NCBI GenBank assembly: GCA_004194705.1
Contig: SADC01001227.1
Coordinates: 372,001-436,000, forward strand
DNA length: 64,000 bases
Source of the DNA: Ditylenchus dipsaci
Taxonomy: Eukaryota; Nematoda; Chromadorea; Rhabditida; Anguinidae
Direction: 5' to 3'
This document shows positions 45,201 through 62,027 of this stretch, piece by piece; within the stretch, counting starts at the first letter, position 1; each line of letters begins with the position of its first letter. Under the pieces are notes generated by a model that saw only the letters and a program-made list of their open reading frames with translations, had not been told where the DNA came from and made no database searches. Both the position numbers and the translations under genes were made by a program.

Positions 45201-48200
45201 AGCCATGAACATAGTAGCGAAAACCAGTTTCGAACTCATTGGCAAGCGGAGGTCCAGCATCCATGTCTAAAGTAGCCATAATTTTTTAAAGTCTCATTTA
45301 GTCATGTTTTTGACTATATGAACGTCACTTTTCAAATTTTTAACTAACCAAATACTCCGATTTGTTGCTCTGTATGAAAATCAGCAATTATTTGAAGACT
45401 TAAAACAAACACAAAATTATCTGACTAATTTCTAATATCAATATTACCCATTGTTAACTCCAGCCTGTATTTGCTGTTTCAACCACAGCTCATCTGTTTG
45501 TGCCAGGTCCAGCTGGTAACACTTGCCAATGTCTGTAAGAATGCCTCTAGCGTACTGGCAACAATCAAACTCTCTGCCTCCAAAAGAGCATATTTTTAAC
45601 ATTTCCGTACAGCTCAATCTAAAATCCTTACTATTACTAAAATCTGTAACCGAAGCACCAACGAAGCATTCCAGAAGAATCCACCAAGTGAGAACTGTGG
45701 ATTTGTACGAGTGGAGTAATACTCATACTCTTGGTTAGCCAATTCTAACTCTTGAGGGTTGTTGATTGATAGCAGGAACTGAACTTCCATAAAGGCTAAG
45801 TTGAGGTAGTCAAGTAACCTTCTAGAGAACGACCCTGTTTTGTTTACACCTTAAGAATACATTTTAGCGTTAGAAAGACGGTTTTTAACTGTGCAGAATT
45901 TCACACTGAGAATTATAGCTGAAAAAAATAGGAAACAGGAGTGATTTGGACGGTAAAACAGCTCCCGAATTTGTAACAAGAACTTCTTTGAATCTCGTCA
46001 CCTTTTATCAAATGCTGCATACTGATAATAAATTCGTGTTCAGCGGGGTCGATTCTCCTGTAAAATTGTTTTTAAAGTATTGAAGTGACTGTCAAATTTC
46101 AAATTCCTTTCAAGACAATAAAGATTCGTTTCTTTTTTAAACTCGAAAGTAACGATTTGAATGTATATTGTCTTGAATGGGATTTGAAATTTGACAATGA
46201 CTTCAATAATTTAAAAGCATTTTTATAATTAATTGAAAATATTCTAAATACGAAGCTAGTGTCAGAACTGAATATTTGCTGAACGGCGAACAGATTTGAA
46301 GAAGTTCTGGATACAAATTGTTTTACTCGTCCGAATCCCTCTTGTTTCCAAATTTTCTTCAGCCATCATGTTCAGCGTGAAATTCTGCACAAACACGCAC
46401 TGAAGTTGTAGACCGTCTTGGCGCTACCGGAGTATAAATATAACCCCCCCCCCCCCAATGAAATTTTTTTAAAAATGTTTTTAAACACCCTATATCGACC
46501 CAAAATTGCCTCGGGAGTTCAAAAAAGACATTATTTTTGTGTTCTAGTCAATAAATATTGAGTTTTGGGACCACCCAAATATACCTATTTTGACCATTTT
46601 TGAAGGGATTTAGGGCCATATTAGGGTGGGAAAGGACCAAAAAGGGCCAATTTAGTGTGAAAAGGAAGATGTTGAACATAGTTCTGTTGACTGGGGCCTA
46701 CCGCATAAATAAACTCTGGTATGCATACATTTTTTATGCATCCAGAGTCACTTTCGAGTGATTTGCGTCTAAGGTATGTGGGTGTGCGCATCTCCACCCC
46801 AGCAACCAAGCCCCCTGCGCCCCCGAAGGGGGCGCAGGGGGCTTGGTTGGTTAGAGATGCGCGCACTCACTTACCTTAGACATAATTCCGAGCAAGACTT
46901 TTGATCAAAAATGCATTAAGAGACTATTTTTGCCCAGCTCCAGTGACCAAAACATGGTAAAACAGGTAAAAAGTCGAAATTTAAAAGTGTCCAAAACTCG
47001 ATTTTTCATTGACGAGAAGTTAAAAATAATGTCTTTTTTGAACTCCTGAGGCCATTTTAGGTCGATATAAGGTGTTTAAAAACATTTTAAAAAAAATTTC
47101 ATTTGGGGGGGGGGGGGTATACTCCGGTAGGGTCACCGTCTTTATAGTGCTAAATTAATTAGTTGAACAAAACAGGATGAATCTACCTTCTATATAATTC
47201 TTTTTGATCGGATTGTAACTGCATATGGTTACAGCAGGAAATATTAGACCTTGTTCAGGCAGCAAAAATGAGACCTTAATTTACTTTTGATTTATTAGAT
47301 TTTAATCTTACCACAAAACCTGAGAGACAGTAGGTTTTTTAGTATACAACTGGATCAACGAGCCAACCTGCCACATCAACATAAACCCGCAAAAAAAGGT
47401 GCACATACCCAAAAGAAGCGATATTTGCCCTTGCTTCTGTATATCCTCAGCAATCCATTCACTGTTGTTACTCCTGCAATGAAATTTTTGGCTCAATATG
47501 TGTTGGGTTGCCGCCTAAAAAAACTGCCTTGGTCCCGCCTGTTGATTTTTTGCAAAAAATGGGTTCTTTTCGGTTATCAGCAATCCTAATATTTTAAAAA
47601 AATGTACGCTGATCATGGTGATAATGCTAACCACAATCACTTTAATTGCCATAATCTGCATTTTAAAAACATATCTTTACGAATATTCATATGCGTTCAG
47701 TATCCAAAAAGAATAAAAAATAGCGGGGATGCCGATAACTGAAAAGTACCAAAAATCGTACTTAAAAGTTTCAAAAGTGTTTGCTTTCATTTTAAATCAT
47801 TTTTTACAAAAGAAAGTTTTTCGGTAAAATTTTTTTAATTTGTTCGCCTTGATCCCCAAGCGATTTTTTCGAATAATTATCTTTTTCCTAAATTTCTTAA
47901 AAAGCATTAGTTTTTGTGTTAGGAATACAGTCAAACCTCTATACAACGGCCCCCTAGGGACCGGCGTTGGGGCGGAGGGGGGGGGGGGGGGGTTATATAG
48001 AGGGTGTGTTACTAACGTTTGTAAAGGGGGGGCCGTTGTATAGAGGTTTTGCAAAACGAGTTCATTATTGAAGTGGCAAACTCAGAAACAACCATTTATT
48101 TAAACACTAGCAATAACAGCTGCATTCAAACAACGCGCAATAAATGGTTAAACGAGAAGAAATGGGTTAATGTGCTTTGCTTTTGTTTTTTCCTGCGATC

Positions 48201-49630
48201 CTCATCCAAAAATTCATCTAGACCATCGCTGAGGCGAAGCATGGCCGGGTTGCCAGAATTCTTCTCCACATACTGTTGGATAATTCGAAAGGCCCACTGA
48301 ACATCCAATATAAAAATCGGTGGCTCCTCAGTTTTGACTTCCTCCACTTCATCGACATCGATAAGCTGGTCACCATTGTTCGCCGTGACGTTTTCTACAA
48401 TCTGAGCGAGAGTAAAGACCCCATCTACAACAATGGCAATGTACAAATGTGCCCCTAACGTCCACAAGAATAAACCAAAAGAATGAGTGCAAACCTGTCA
48501 CAACTCATTGTCTACGTTCAAGTAGTCGTCCATAACAAGGCCACGGATTCACGGTCCATGCTTAAAGAAGCGCGTCAAGTGAGCGTGCTGCTTTGTTCTC
48601 CTCCTTTTGCAAATGGCAACTGGAAAAAGGTCGTGTTCGGGTTAGGGGCTGTTATATAGAGGGCTCTTTCATTGCTAGGGACCGCCTTGGGGGCCGTTAT
48701 ATAGAGGTTTGACTGTATATATTTTTAGGGTATTGAGGAATTAAAAAATCAACAGGAGGGACTAAGGCGCTTTTTTCGGAGGCACCTCGGAGGCGGCACT
48801 ATAACTTTGTGGCTTTCAAAGATTTTTCGACCCTAGAAGCGAACCGCCCAGCCCTTCCCCAGCGATTTTTACTTTTTCAAATTGAGTAAAAAGTACCCGA
48901 TTGATGTTCTAGGCTTATAAAAAATGCGTAACACAGTTATTAGTCGCAACTTTCGTACGCTGACCCACCCCGAGCCTAAGGGCTAAGCTTAATCTTGTTG
49001 TTTTAAATGGTAGTTACAGCGATTTTCAAAGGTCAGATTTACGGGGGTTAAAAAAAATCTTTAAAAAAATAGGGGGTAGTATTCGCTACTAGCGCCAATT
49101 TTTTATTTTTCGAACTGAAAACGTGGCAAAGAAATTTCGATTTTTTTCCCTCATGCGAAAATTTCTAAAACAATTTAAGTATAAAGACTGTAATAATGAC
49201 CAACAAAGTGCTGAGTTTCTCGAGTTACTGAGCTCATGCCTCTCGTCTCGACTATTCTCCTAAAATGCTTTGCAGGCACGTGCACAATTAGCTCTGATGC
49301 TCTGGTTGTCAGTTTCTTAGCTTCATTTGACAAGGACATTCTCATTTGGCTTAATTTGAGTGACGCTTAAACCAGATACATATTTTTGCAAAAAACCTTG
49401 AAGTTCCGCTGCCCGGTGAATCTAATGCAGCGAGATCTTCGACACTGTTAGACTTGTGCTGTCTGCCGATACTATCTCCGTTCTCGTCCACCACATTGAT
49501 TTTTGGGTGGAGTTGTCGAACCAAATTTCGAAACCGGAAGGGGACTCGGTAGACGGCCATTGCCTGAGGGTGGCGAGGGTGAAGCTGAGTAAAACATATC
49601 TCTGCTGGTACTTCCAATCTCTGAGGACAT
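42269..49630 (-). CDS. DEG/ENaC family cation channel subunit
   Basis: An amiloride-sensitive-type sodium channel subunit with two membrane helices and a large extracellular Cys-rich domain. The exon chain is as follows. About 49630-49220 encodes a Ser/Pro-rich cytoplasmic N-end (MSSEIGSTSRDMFYSASPSP). 47473-47312 has GVTTVNGLLRIYRSKGKYRF, then TM1 and MWQVGSLIQLYTKKPTVSQV. 45831-45448 has LLSINNPQELELANQEYEYY, CSFGGREFDC and GILTDIGKCYQL. 45292-44898 has ETGFRYYVHGS...GISVSPGTKVY, WGNCTP and YSSMKCKTLCRANYFNELCG. About 44215-44047 has LPTCTACKIECQRTVYHTFN. 43996-43762 has NFVAINIFYRDMIETQYKQI, then SDIGGNMGLS and TM2 (MSLISLTELFIFL). The C-tail exons are about 43715-43575 (RLQDSLEMAANRNLRSPSSP), about 43440-43262, 43002-42372 and 42321-42269 (ends MLSLEMSP, TAA). 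The (S/T)DIGG(N/Q)xGL block before TM2 is the family signature. Frame breaks occur near 49500, 47405, 45655, 45005, 44080 and 43880. Transposons occupy two 5' introns. Confidence 0.85.
44493..44700. mobile_element. ACCGTATTTCCTC-family MITE in DEG/ENaC intron
   Basis: The ends are ACTGTATTTCCTCTTTAGCTCC and GGAGAGTTAATAGTGGATATACGGT. The interior AATAACTCCCC appears in both senses. It lies between the 45292-44898 and 44215-44047 exons. Confidence 0.65.
45888..46400. mobile_element. Fold-back element with the conserved ATTCGTGTTCAGCG core
   Basis: The arms pair (GTGCAGAATTTCACACTGA near 45895 with the complement near 46385; GGAAACAGGAGTGATTTGGA near 45930 with its counterpart near 46345). The core at 46000-46285 shares TGTCAAATTTCAAATTCC and ATTCGTGTTCAGCGGGG with elements at 20981, 37604 and 52288. 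It is in a DEG/ENaC intron. A TTAA is seen on the left only. Confidence 0.6.
46424..47130. mobile_element. Large fold-back element, copy 2 (uninterrupted)
   Basis: The terminal inverted repeats CTACCGGAGTATA and TATACTCCGGTAG lie next to poly-C and poly-G runs. The arms share CACCCTATATCGACC and GAGTTCAAAAAAGACATTAT with copy 1 at 10010-10880. The centre has a 21-bp GC-rich hairpin (46804-46848). It lies in the DEG/ENaC intron between the TM1 exon and the next exon. Confidence 0.8.
46804..46848. repeat. 21-bp perfect GC-rich hairpin with GAA loop
   Basis: AACCAAGCCCCCTGCGCCCCC, then GAA, then the exact complement. It is flanked by further pairing sequence (GGTTAGAGATGCGCGC). It stands out strongly in AT-rich surroundings and forms the inner part of the fold-back element. 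Confidence 0.85.
47561..47750. mobile_element. MITE with GGGTTCTTTTCGGTTATC ends
   Basis: The left end GGGTTCTTTTCGGTTATCAG and the right end CCGATAACTGAAAAGTACC match the element at 50326-50547; both share GATCATGGTGAT...AACCACAA in the interior. It lies inside a larger degraded palindrome whose arms are about 47524-47553 (CTTGGTCCCGCCTGTTGATT) and 48743-48770. Confidence 0.55.
47928..48715 (-). mobile_element. Internally deleted Tigger/pogo element
   Basis: The termini CAGTCAAACCTCTATACAAC and GTTATATAGAGGTTTGACTG are flanked by TA (47926-47927 and 48716-48717). The only coding part left is the last transposase exon on the minus strand (about 48430-48126: DGVFTLAQIVENVTANNGDQ to KKQKQSTLTHFFSFN). 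It is very similar to the last exon of the complete element at 57400-59826. It therefore arose by internal deletion and depends on a transposase elsewhere. It lies in the first intron of the DEG/ENaC gene. Confidence 0.9.
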
Positions 49631-49649
49631 GTTTTTTATAAATAGTTGA

Positions 49650-50325
49650 GGGTCATATGAAGGCTGAACTAAATAGTTAGTGCATAAATTGATGTTTGTG
49701 CTAAAAAGCAGATTCTTGGACTATTATTAGCTTATTGTCAAAACAGTCTGTTATCAGCAATATAGGTGTGAACTAGCAGTTTGAATGACTACATTATTTG
49801 ATTTTATGGTGTGAAACACGGCAGTCTGATATTTACAAAAGAATCGCTTTGAAGGTTTTGGTATTGATAGTCTGAAAACAGTTTAGAGAAGAAGTATGAT
49901 TATTATTTTTTTAGTAAAAAACCAGTTAATAAACAAAAGGAAAAGCTAAACAAAAAATTCAACGTTAAATTTTACTCACTTTTAGTTAAAAAAAACACCA
50001 AGGTATGAAGTAATTTTTTTGGCAATGCGTGTATGTGTTTAACTCTGTAAACTTGTTTTGATGGTGAACTTTGTAAAAACCACCATTAAACTTAATTTTT
50101 TGCAGTCTTTATCTATGCACCTTATCTATGCACATTCTTAAGGTGCCCTTTAGACACAATTGAAAAACCGATCGAAAGCTTATATGATGCCTGCTGCTGC
50201 CCAAAAAAACTATTATGAGAAAATTGAGCTTGAAAAAAAAACAAAAAGAACGAGAAGTAATTGCAAGCATTCACTGCACAGTCTCGCACAAGACCTTGAG
50301 GAAACACATCTTACTTTAAAAGCTG
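49650..50325. other. Stretch upstream of the DEG/ENaC gene
   Basis: It would contain the DEG/ENaC promoter (minus strand). The 93-codon plus-strand ORF from 50160 begins with a plausible Lys/Glu-rich helix (MPAAAQKNYYEKIELEKKTK) but runs into the MITE at 50326, so I do not call it a gene. Confidence 0.3.
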
Positions 50326-50547
50326 GGGTTCTTTTCGGTTATCGAGACCTCTACTATTTTCGAAACTTTTTGAAACTTTTTTATATACTGGTCATGGTGA
50401 TTAAGGTGATCATGTTAACCACGAACATATCCCCACCATAACAGCACCCAAAAAATATTCTTTCAGAACATTTATGGGCCTTGAAGTTTTGGGGCATATA
50501 TTGCTGAAAGGCTCCTGAGATGAAGTCCCGATAACCGAAAAGAACCC
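50326..50547. mobile_element. MITE with GGGTTCTTTTCGGTTATC ends, second copy
   Basis: GGGGTTCTTTTCGGTTATCG and CGATAACCGAAAAGAACCC (right) are 18-base inverted repeats. The interior has GGTCATGGTGATTAAGGTGA as in the copy at 47561-47750. No clear target duplication. Confidence 0.6.
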
Positions 50548-50687
50548 ACATATTACTTTAAAAACTGAAAATATATATGAATATGTAGAGGACCGAAAAT
50601 AAACAACCGCTGAGTGAAAAGTGAAAATTATTCAAAGTGAAAATATGCCATATAAGATCGAACCTGCAACATTCAAATACATGAGCT

Positions 50688-50938
50688 ACCGTATTTCCTC
50701 TAATTAAACGGTATGCCGGTTTTTTTTTAATCCCTCCAAATTCGGGAAATTTGTGGTCGATCTCAAGATTTTTTTTTGGTGAAAATTTAAAAGCAAAAAA
50801 GCGGATTCGATGGAGCTCGTGGGAGTTAGGAAAACGCAAAAAACAGCTTTAGAAAATATTAACTTTACCCAAAGATACAGACCGTCAAAGTAGGGGGTGC
50901 CGGTTATATTGGAGACTGCCGTTTAATTAGAGGAATCA
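50688..50938. mobile_element. ACCGTATTTCCTC-family MITE
   Basis: The ends ACCGTATTTCCTCTAATTAA and TTTAATTAGAGGAATCACT, with ACGGTATGCCGG / GGTGCCGGTTATA next to them. ORFs within it are artefacts. Confidence 0.65.
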
Positions 50939-51166
50939 CTTCCACTTCGCCTCTGCACTTGCCGTGTTAGTCAATTAACACTTGTAAGAGGTTTTGTAAA
51001 CCATAAAGTGAGCAAACGAATCGGTAAATATTTATTAGACATCCAATATTTATTGTAAAGTTTTTTTATTGCAACACAGACATCACCACAACTCACTTGT
51101 TTCGGAAAAAAACTGTAATATACTCTTAGCTAAAATGATTAATCAATATCATAAATTAAAATAATA

Positions 51167-51243
51167 TCTCCGATCTCCAGCTTTATTTGCTCTATAGTTA
51201 AGATCAGCTTGCGCCGCCACAGTAGCTTGTTTCTTTTGTAAAG
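51167..51243 (-). CDS. Possible exon, unknown protein
   Basis: Two minus-strand frames are open together here (LQKKQATVAAQADLNYRANK and KRNKLLWRRKLILTIEQIKL), after a CCACCAG acceptor-like site. Either could be a terminal exon. It may belong to the same locus as the exon at 51486-51640, but there is no decisive evidence. Confidence 0.2.
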
Positions 51244-51485
51244 TGTCTGGTGGATTGATTGGTCTGTTTGACACTTTTTAACGTTGTTTGTTTATTGACT
51301 TTGTCAAGGGTTTTTTTTAATATCTAGTATCATCAATAAAATAATAAAACAAAAACTTTTCAATGAATAATAGAATGCAAAGAAGTTAAGCTTTTGTTTT
51401 TACAAAAATACTAAAATATAACCAGTTAAATTAAATACATTATTCATGAATACATCCGCTGTCTGACAAATCGATCCCTAAAACA

Positions 51486-51640
51486 CTATTCAGAAAATTT
51501 CAATTGTTCTTTCACTGTTTGCTTTTGTAAAGCTCGAGTTACTGGTGATAAAATTTGGGTTAGGATATTTTACGCTAGATACTTCATAACGACGGTCTAA
51601 TTTGTCTTCAAAAAGCGCTTTGAAGTGGGCATTATAGATC
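51486..51640 (-). CDS. Terminal exon of an unrecognised gene
   Basis: A T-rich tract ending AATTTAG precedes the exon. It encodes IYNAHFKALFEDKLDRRYEV, then, after a one-base frame change at an A-run near 51565, NILTQILSPVTRALQKQTVK and KEQLKFSE, stopping with TAG. The composition is protein-like and helical. Upstream exons would lie at higher coordinates and were not found with confidence. Family unknown. Confidence 0.4.
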
Positions 51641-52094
51641 CTAAATTTTTATTTACACCGACAATTATTTACACCCACCATTATCACCCTATTACTGAAG
51701 GCTCGTGGCGGTTGTCGACGTGGAATTTGTCACTTTTTGTCAATTTTTGTATTTTTAGTTTCAAAGGCCATCTGTATTCTTGCTCGGTGATACCTTTTTT
51801 AAAATTCGACGATATTTCCAAGAAAATAGTATATTTCATGAACGTGGCCATTCTTTTCGACGTATGGCGACGTCAAAATCGACTTTCACGTCGCCCCCCG
51901 TCGAAAAGAAAATTCGCGTGCATGCCTCTAACTCCACATCCCTTTTGGTGGCAGTTTTTTGGGAGCGCCCTTTTCCTATAAATGTCTTTCACCTGACCAA
52001 ATCGGGTGACCAGAGTGTGGCAGTTTATCTATGTTTGATTGAATATCAAATATTCGAGTTGAAAATATTTTAAAAATTTATGTTTAATACTTAA

Positions 52095-52283
52095 AGGACC
52101 ATGGTTTTTGCGCGCAGCGGCAAGTGCAAAATTTGAATTTGCGGGGACACTTCTCTTTCGTCTCAAATTTTACTCTTTGGAGTTATGGCGAACGACACCA
52201 AAGATTACAGTGAGAGACCAAAGAGAAGTGTCCCCCGCCATTTCAAATTTTGCACATGCCACTGCGCGCAAAACCATGGTCCT
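52095..52283. mobile_element. TTAA-flanked MITE with AGGACCATGGTTTT ends
   Basis: TTAA lies at 52091-52094 and 52284-52287. The ends AGGACCATGGTTTTTGCGCG and complement, with GCGGGGACACTTCTCTTTCG pairing with its complement, make an almost complete hairpin. The right TTAA is also the left TTAA of the next element. Confidence 0.85.
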
Positions 52284-52287
52284 TTAA

Positions 52288-53750
52288 GAGACATAATCTG
52301 TAATTTTGGAGTTTTCGTGGCACCGCGATTTTTTCGATTTTTTCTTCTACCGTACATGTTATACACCAATCGACTCCAAATTCAACTTTGAGCAATATGT
52401 TCTCAGGTGTCAAGATCAATTTATCCTGAATTATTTTTTATATTAATAAAGGTATTATTAGGTATCAGTTAGGTATTATTTTTAGCTTCTAAAATGACCT
52501 TCTTTCTCAAAAGAGATAGAGGTTGGCTGTTTTGATCACACTTATCTACACATCTGGGCTCATTCTACTTGGCTTGAGCAGCTCTACGAGATGGCTGCAA
52601 AAAATTACCAAATTATTGCAAACATTTTGTACCTTTGCTCAAGCATAAGCAAAATCACAAATTTTGCACTGTCCCTTTTTTCTTAAAATTTGCCATTTTA
52701 CCCGAGGAGCTACCGTTCGAAAGAAACTGGATAGTATTTTTAGAATCTACACAAAAAACTGCATCTAATAGCATCAAATGGGCACCAATATGCAGCTCGG
52801 GCATCTGGACCTCTGAAGTTGGCAACTCAGGTGAATTTGGAGTCAAAACAACAAGGGGGGGGCAAGATGAATTTTTTCAAAAAAAAATTCACGATCACAA
52901 CCTAAAATTCTGACACCACATTTGTGTTCAGCACGGTCAGTTTGCATGTGAAACTGCTCATGAAATTGAAAACTGAGTGTCAAATTTCAAATTCCTCTCA
53001 AGACAAAATGATGCTTTTTTCGCTGAATCAAATGTTTTTTGTCTTGAGAGGAATTTCGGATCGACACTCAGTTTTCAATATTATGAGCAGTTTCACATGC
53101 AAATTGACTACGCTAAACACGAATCTGGTGACAGAATTCCAGGTTGTGATCGTGAAGTTTTTTTGAAAAAATTTACCTTGGTCCCACTGTGGTTTTGACT
53201 CCGAATTCATCCGAGTTACCAACTTCAGAGGTCCAGATACCCCGAGCTGCGTTCGATATTGGGTACCCATTTGATGCTATCAGATGCAGTTTTTCGTGTA
53301 GATTCTAAAAATGCTATCCAGTTTCTTTCCGAACAGTAGCTCCTCGGGTAAAATGGCAAATTTTAAGAAAAAAATAACAGTGCAAAATTTGTGATTTTGC
53401 TTGTAATTGGCCAAAAGTACAAAAATAATTTGGTAATTTTTTGCAGGCATCTTGTAAAGCTGCTCAAGCCGAGTATAATAAGCCCAAATGTGTATAAAGT
53501 GTGATCGAAACAGCCAACCTCTATCCATTTCAAGAAAAGGGGTCATTTTTAGCTGTTAAAAATTATCACCTCACTATAAAAGGCCATAACTTGGAATTTT
53601 CAGCATAAATCGGCGTTGACATTCGAGAACATATTGCTCAGCGTTAAATTTGAAGTCGATTGGTATACAACATGCGCGTAGAAAAAAAGTCGAAAAAATG
53701 GCGGTGCCAACTTCTATATAAAAAACCTTGAAAATTACAGATTATGTCTC
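52288..53750. mobile_element. TTAA-flanked giant palindrome (1.46 kb) with conserved core
   Basis: The ends GAGACATAATCTGTAATTTT and its near complement at 53733-53750 are bounded by TTAA (52284-52287 and 53751-53754). Arms of about 700 bases pair throughout (GAGCAATATGTTCTC near 52391 with 53625; AATCACAAATTTTGCACTGT near 52655 with 53380). The core at 52915-53150 matches elements at 20981, 37604 and 45888. The many overlapping ORFs on both strands are palindrome artefacts. Confidence 0.85.
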
Positions 53751-53759
53751 TTAAGTTTT

Positions 53760-54500
53760 TGCAATCTTTACTCTGATGAGTTAGCTGTCATCATACGTAT
53801 GTTCAAATCCCATCTTTTTAGCAGATCTGATACCCTTTCAGGTTGGTTTGTTTCAGTATCTCCCAAGTCACCTTAGGCAAATCTATTTATCCAAAAACTT
53901 ACTTTAGTTCTTAATGTGTTCACAACTCTGCGCTTTCAATAATATAACGATTGCCAAGCTTGCAACAAACAATAACAAGCAGTTTCTTGTTTACGCCTTT
54001 ATTTGTTTACATAATCTACCCTGGCTGTAGTAACCACCCTCTATTTCATACACTTTTGTTTATTCTTCATAATTTTGCGGAAAATCAGCCTGGTCTTCGA
54101 GTGTGTTTTCGAGTTTTTTCTCAACAAAACTTTTATAGCTTTTATTAGCCTTCACATTTTTTAATAATATTAAACCACAAGGTTTCCTAATTCCTTAAAC
54201 TTGTAGCCAATTTTCCTCATTATTAAAAAACAAAAAAAATGTGAGTAAGAGAAAAGAAAGGGTACCATGGATATGTGTAGATGCTTAGAAGTACAAAGAA
54301 ATCGACATTGCCTCTTACTTCTAAAGAATATTTAAAAAGTTGAGCAGTCTATTTTCAGCACTTACTTTTAACAACTTTTTCTATATTTCGTCCATTCATA
54401 AATAATAAATACTAATTTTGGGCATCGACTGACCGATTATTTATCATGGAATTTCAAAGCATTCCTGCCTAAGACATGTGACCGATAGACTAGGTACTCT
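53760..54500. other. Stretch upstream of the MGAT4-like gene
   Basis: It is AT-rich and should contain the promoter of the plus-strand glycosyltransferase gene. I see no defined promoter motif. A possible minus-strand exon around 53960-53900 (LGNRYIIESAEL, donor GTAAGT) is too short to call. Confidence 0.3.
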
Positions 54501-54515
54501 TGCTATTTGGGCCTA

Positions 54516-61177
<6,662 letters not shown>

Positions 61178-62027
61178 AAGCCTCTTTCTACTGCTTTTCA
61201 CTTGATAAATGTGTAAATAATATCGACGTGGAGACGCAAACTGATTCTAAGTTCACTTACATGTTCGATTCTGTAGTAAATTTAACTGACATTTATTTTT
61301 CATTATTTTTGCAAAAACACGAGTCTCTTATATTCACTTTTTCTGCTATTAAATTATTTATATGAGGTAGAACTTGGAATGAAATATCATAGCTATATAA
61401 ATATATTTTGTTTTACATTTGTTATAAGACCACGTGAATATTGTTTGGTTGGGCAAAATAAAGACCATCTTGGATAAGCCTAATAGATGATAGTATCATT
61501 TTGAGCCTCAACTGGATAGGGATTAGCTTTTTTAATTATTCAATCAGCAACATGCTGTTTATACGGCGGTTTTTAAACTTTTTTTATACCGTATTTTCTC
61601 TTACACAGGGTATCCAATAAACACTGCAGTTTGTTGAATTTTGTGATATTCGTGTTCATCATAAAAAACTGGACTAGAGTAAGCCGTCGTTACAGTCAGG
61701 AATCCCCGAGTTAAGCAGAGCTGGGACCTGCCCCGGGGTTCTTTATTATTGAGGGTGCTTAGTTATCGTAGTTTCACTGTAATAAGAAAACATGAAAAAT
61801 CTTCATAACTTTTGTCATCCTGCACATACAAAAGTGTTTTAAAAATCAGACAAAAACTTGGACAATGAGGGCATTGAAAATCTATAGTCAAGTATAAATG
61901 CATATTTTATCAGTTCTTTCATATGGCGTTGTGTTCAGTCGTTGTTATGAAATTTTTGAAACAGAAAGATAATTATTATTCTGTGATTTTATCACCGTTT
62001 TCCAATCGATTATATTGCACAAAAAAT
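61178..62027. other. Interval between MGAT4-like and APIP genes
   Basis: It holds an AT-rich stretch, an isolated ACCGTATTTTCTC terminus at 61588, and a degraded TACAGTCAGGAATCCCCGAG...TTTCACTGTA element (about 61690-61785). It would include the APIP promoter. No exon was recognised; the ORF from 61156 overlaps the last MGAT4 exon in another frame and is not supported. Confidence 0.4.

Noticed and set aside
46621..46866. 81-residue ORF rich in Pro/Gly/Ala
   Set aside because: It comes from the GC-rich hairpin and arm of a fold-back element.
52635..53270. Several overlapping ORFs of 63-97 residues on both strands
   Set aside because: They lie within the arms of a perfect-type palindrome, so each strand mirrors the other. 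No domain or splice context.
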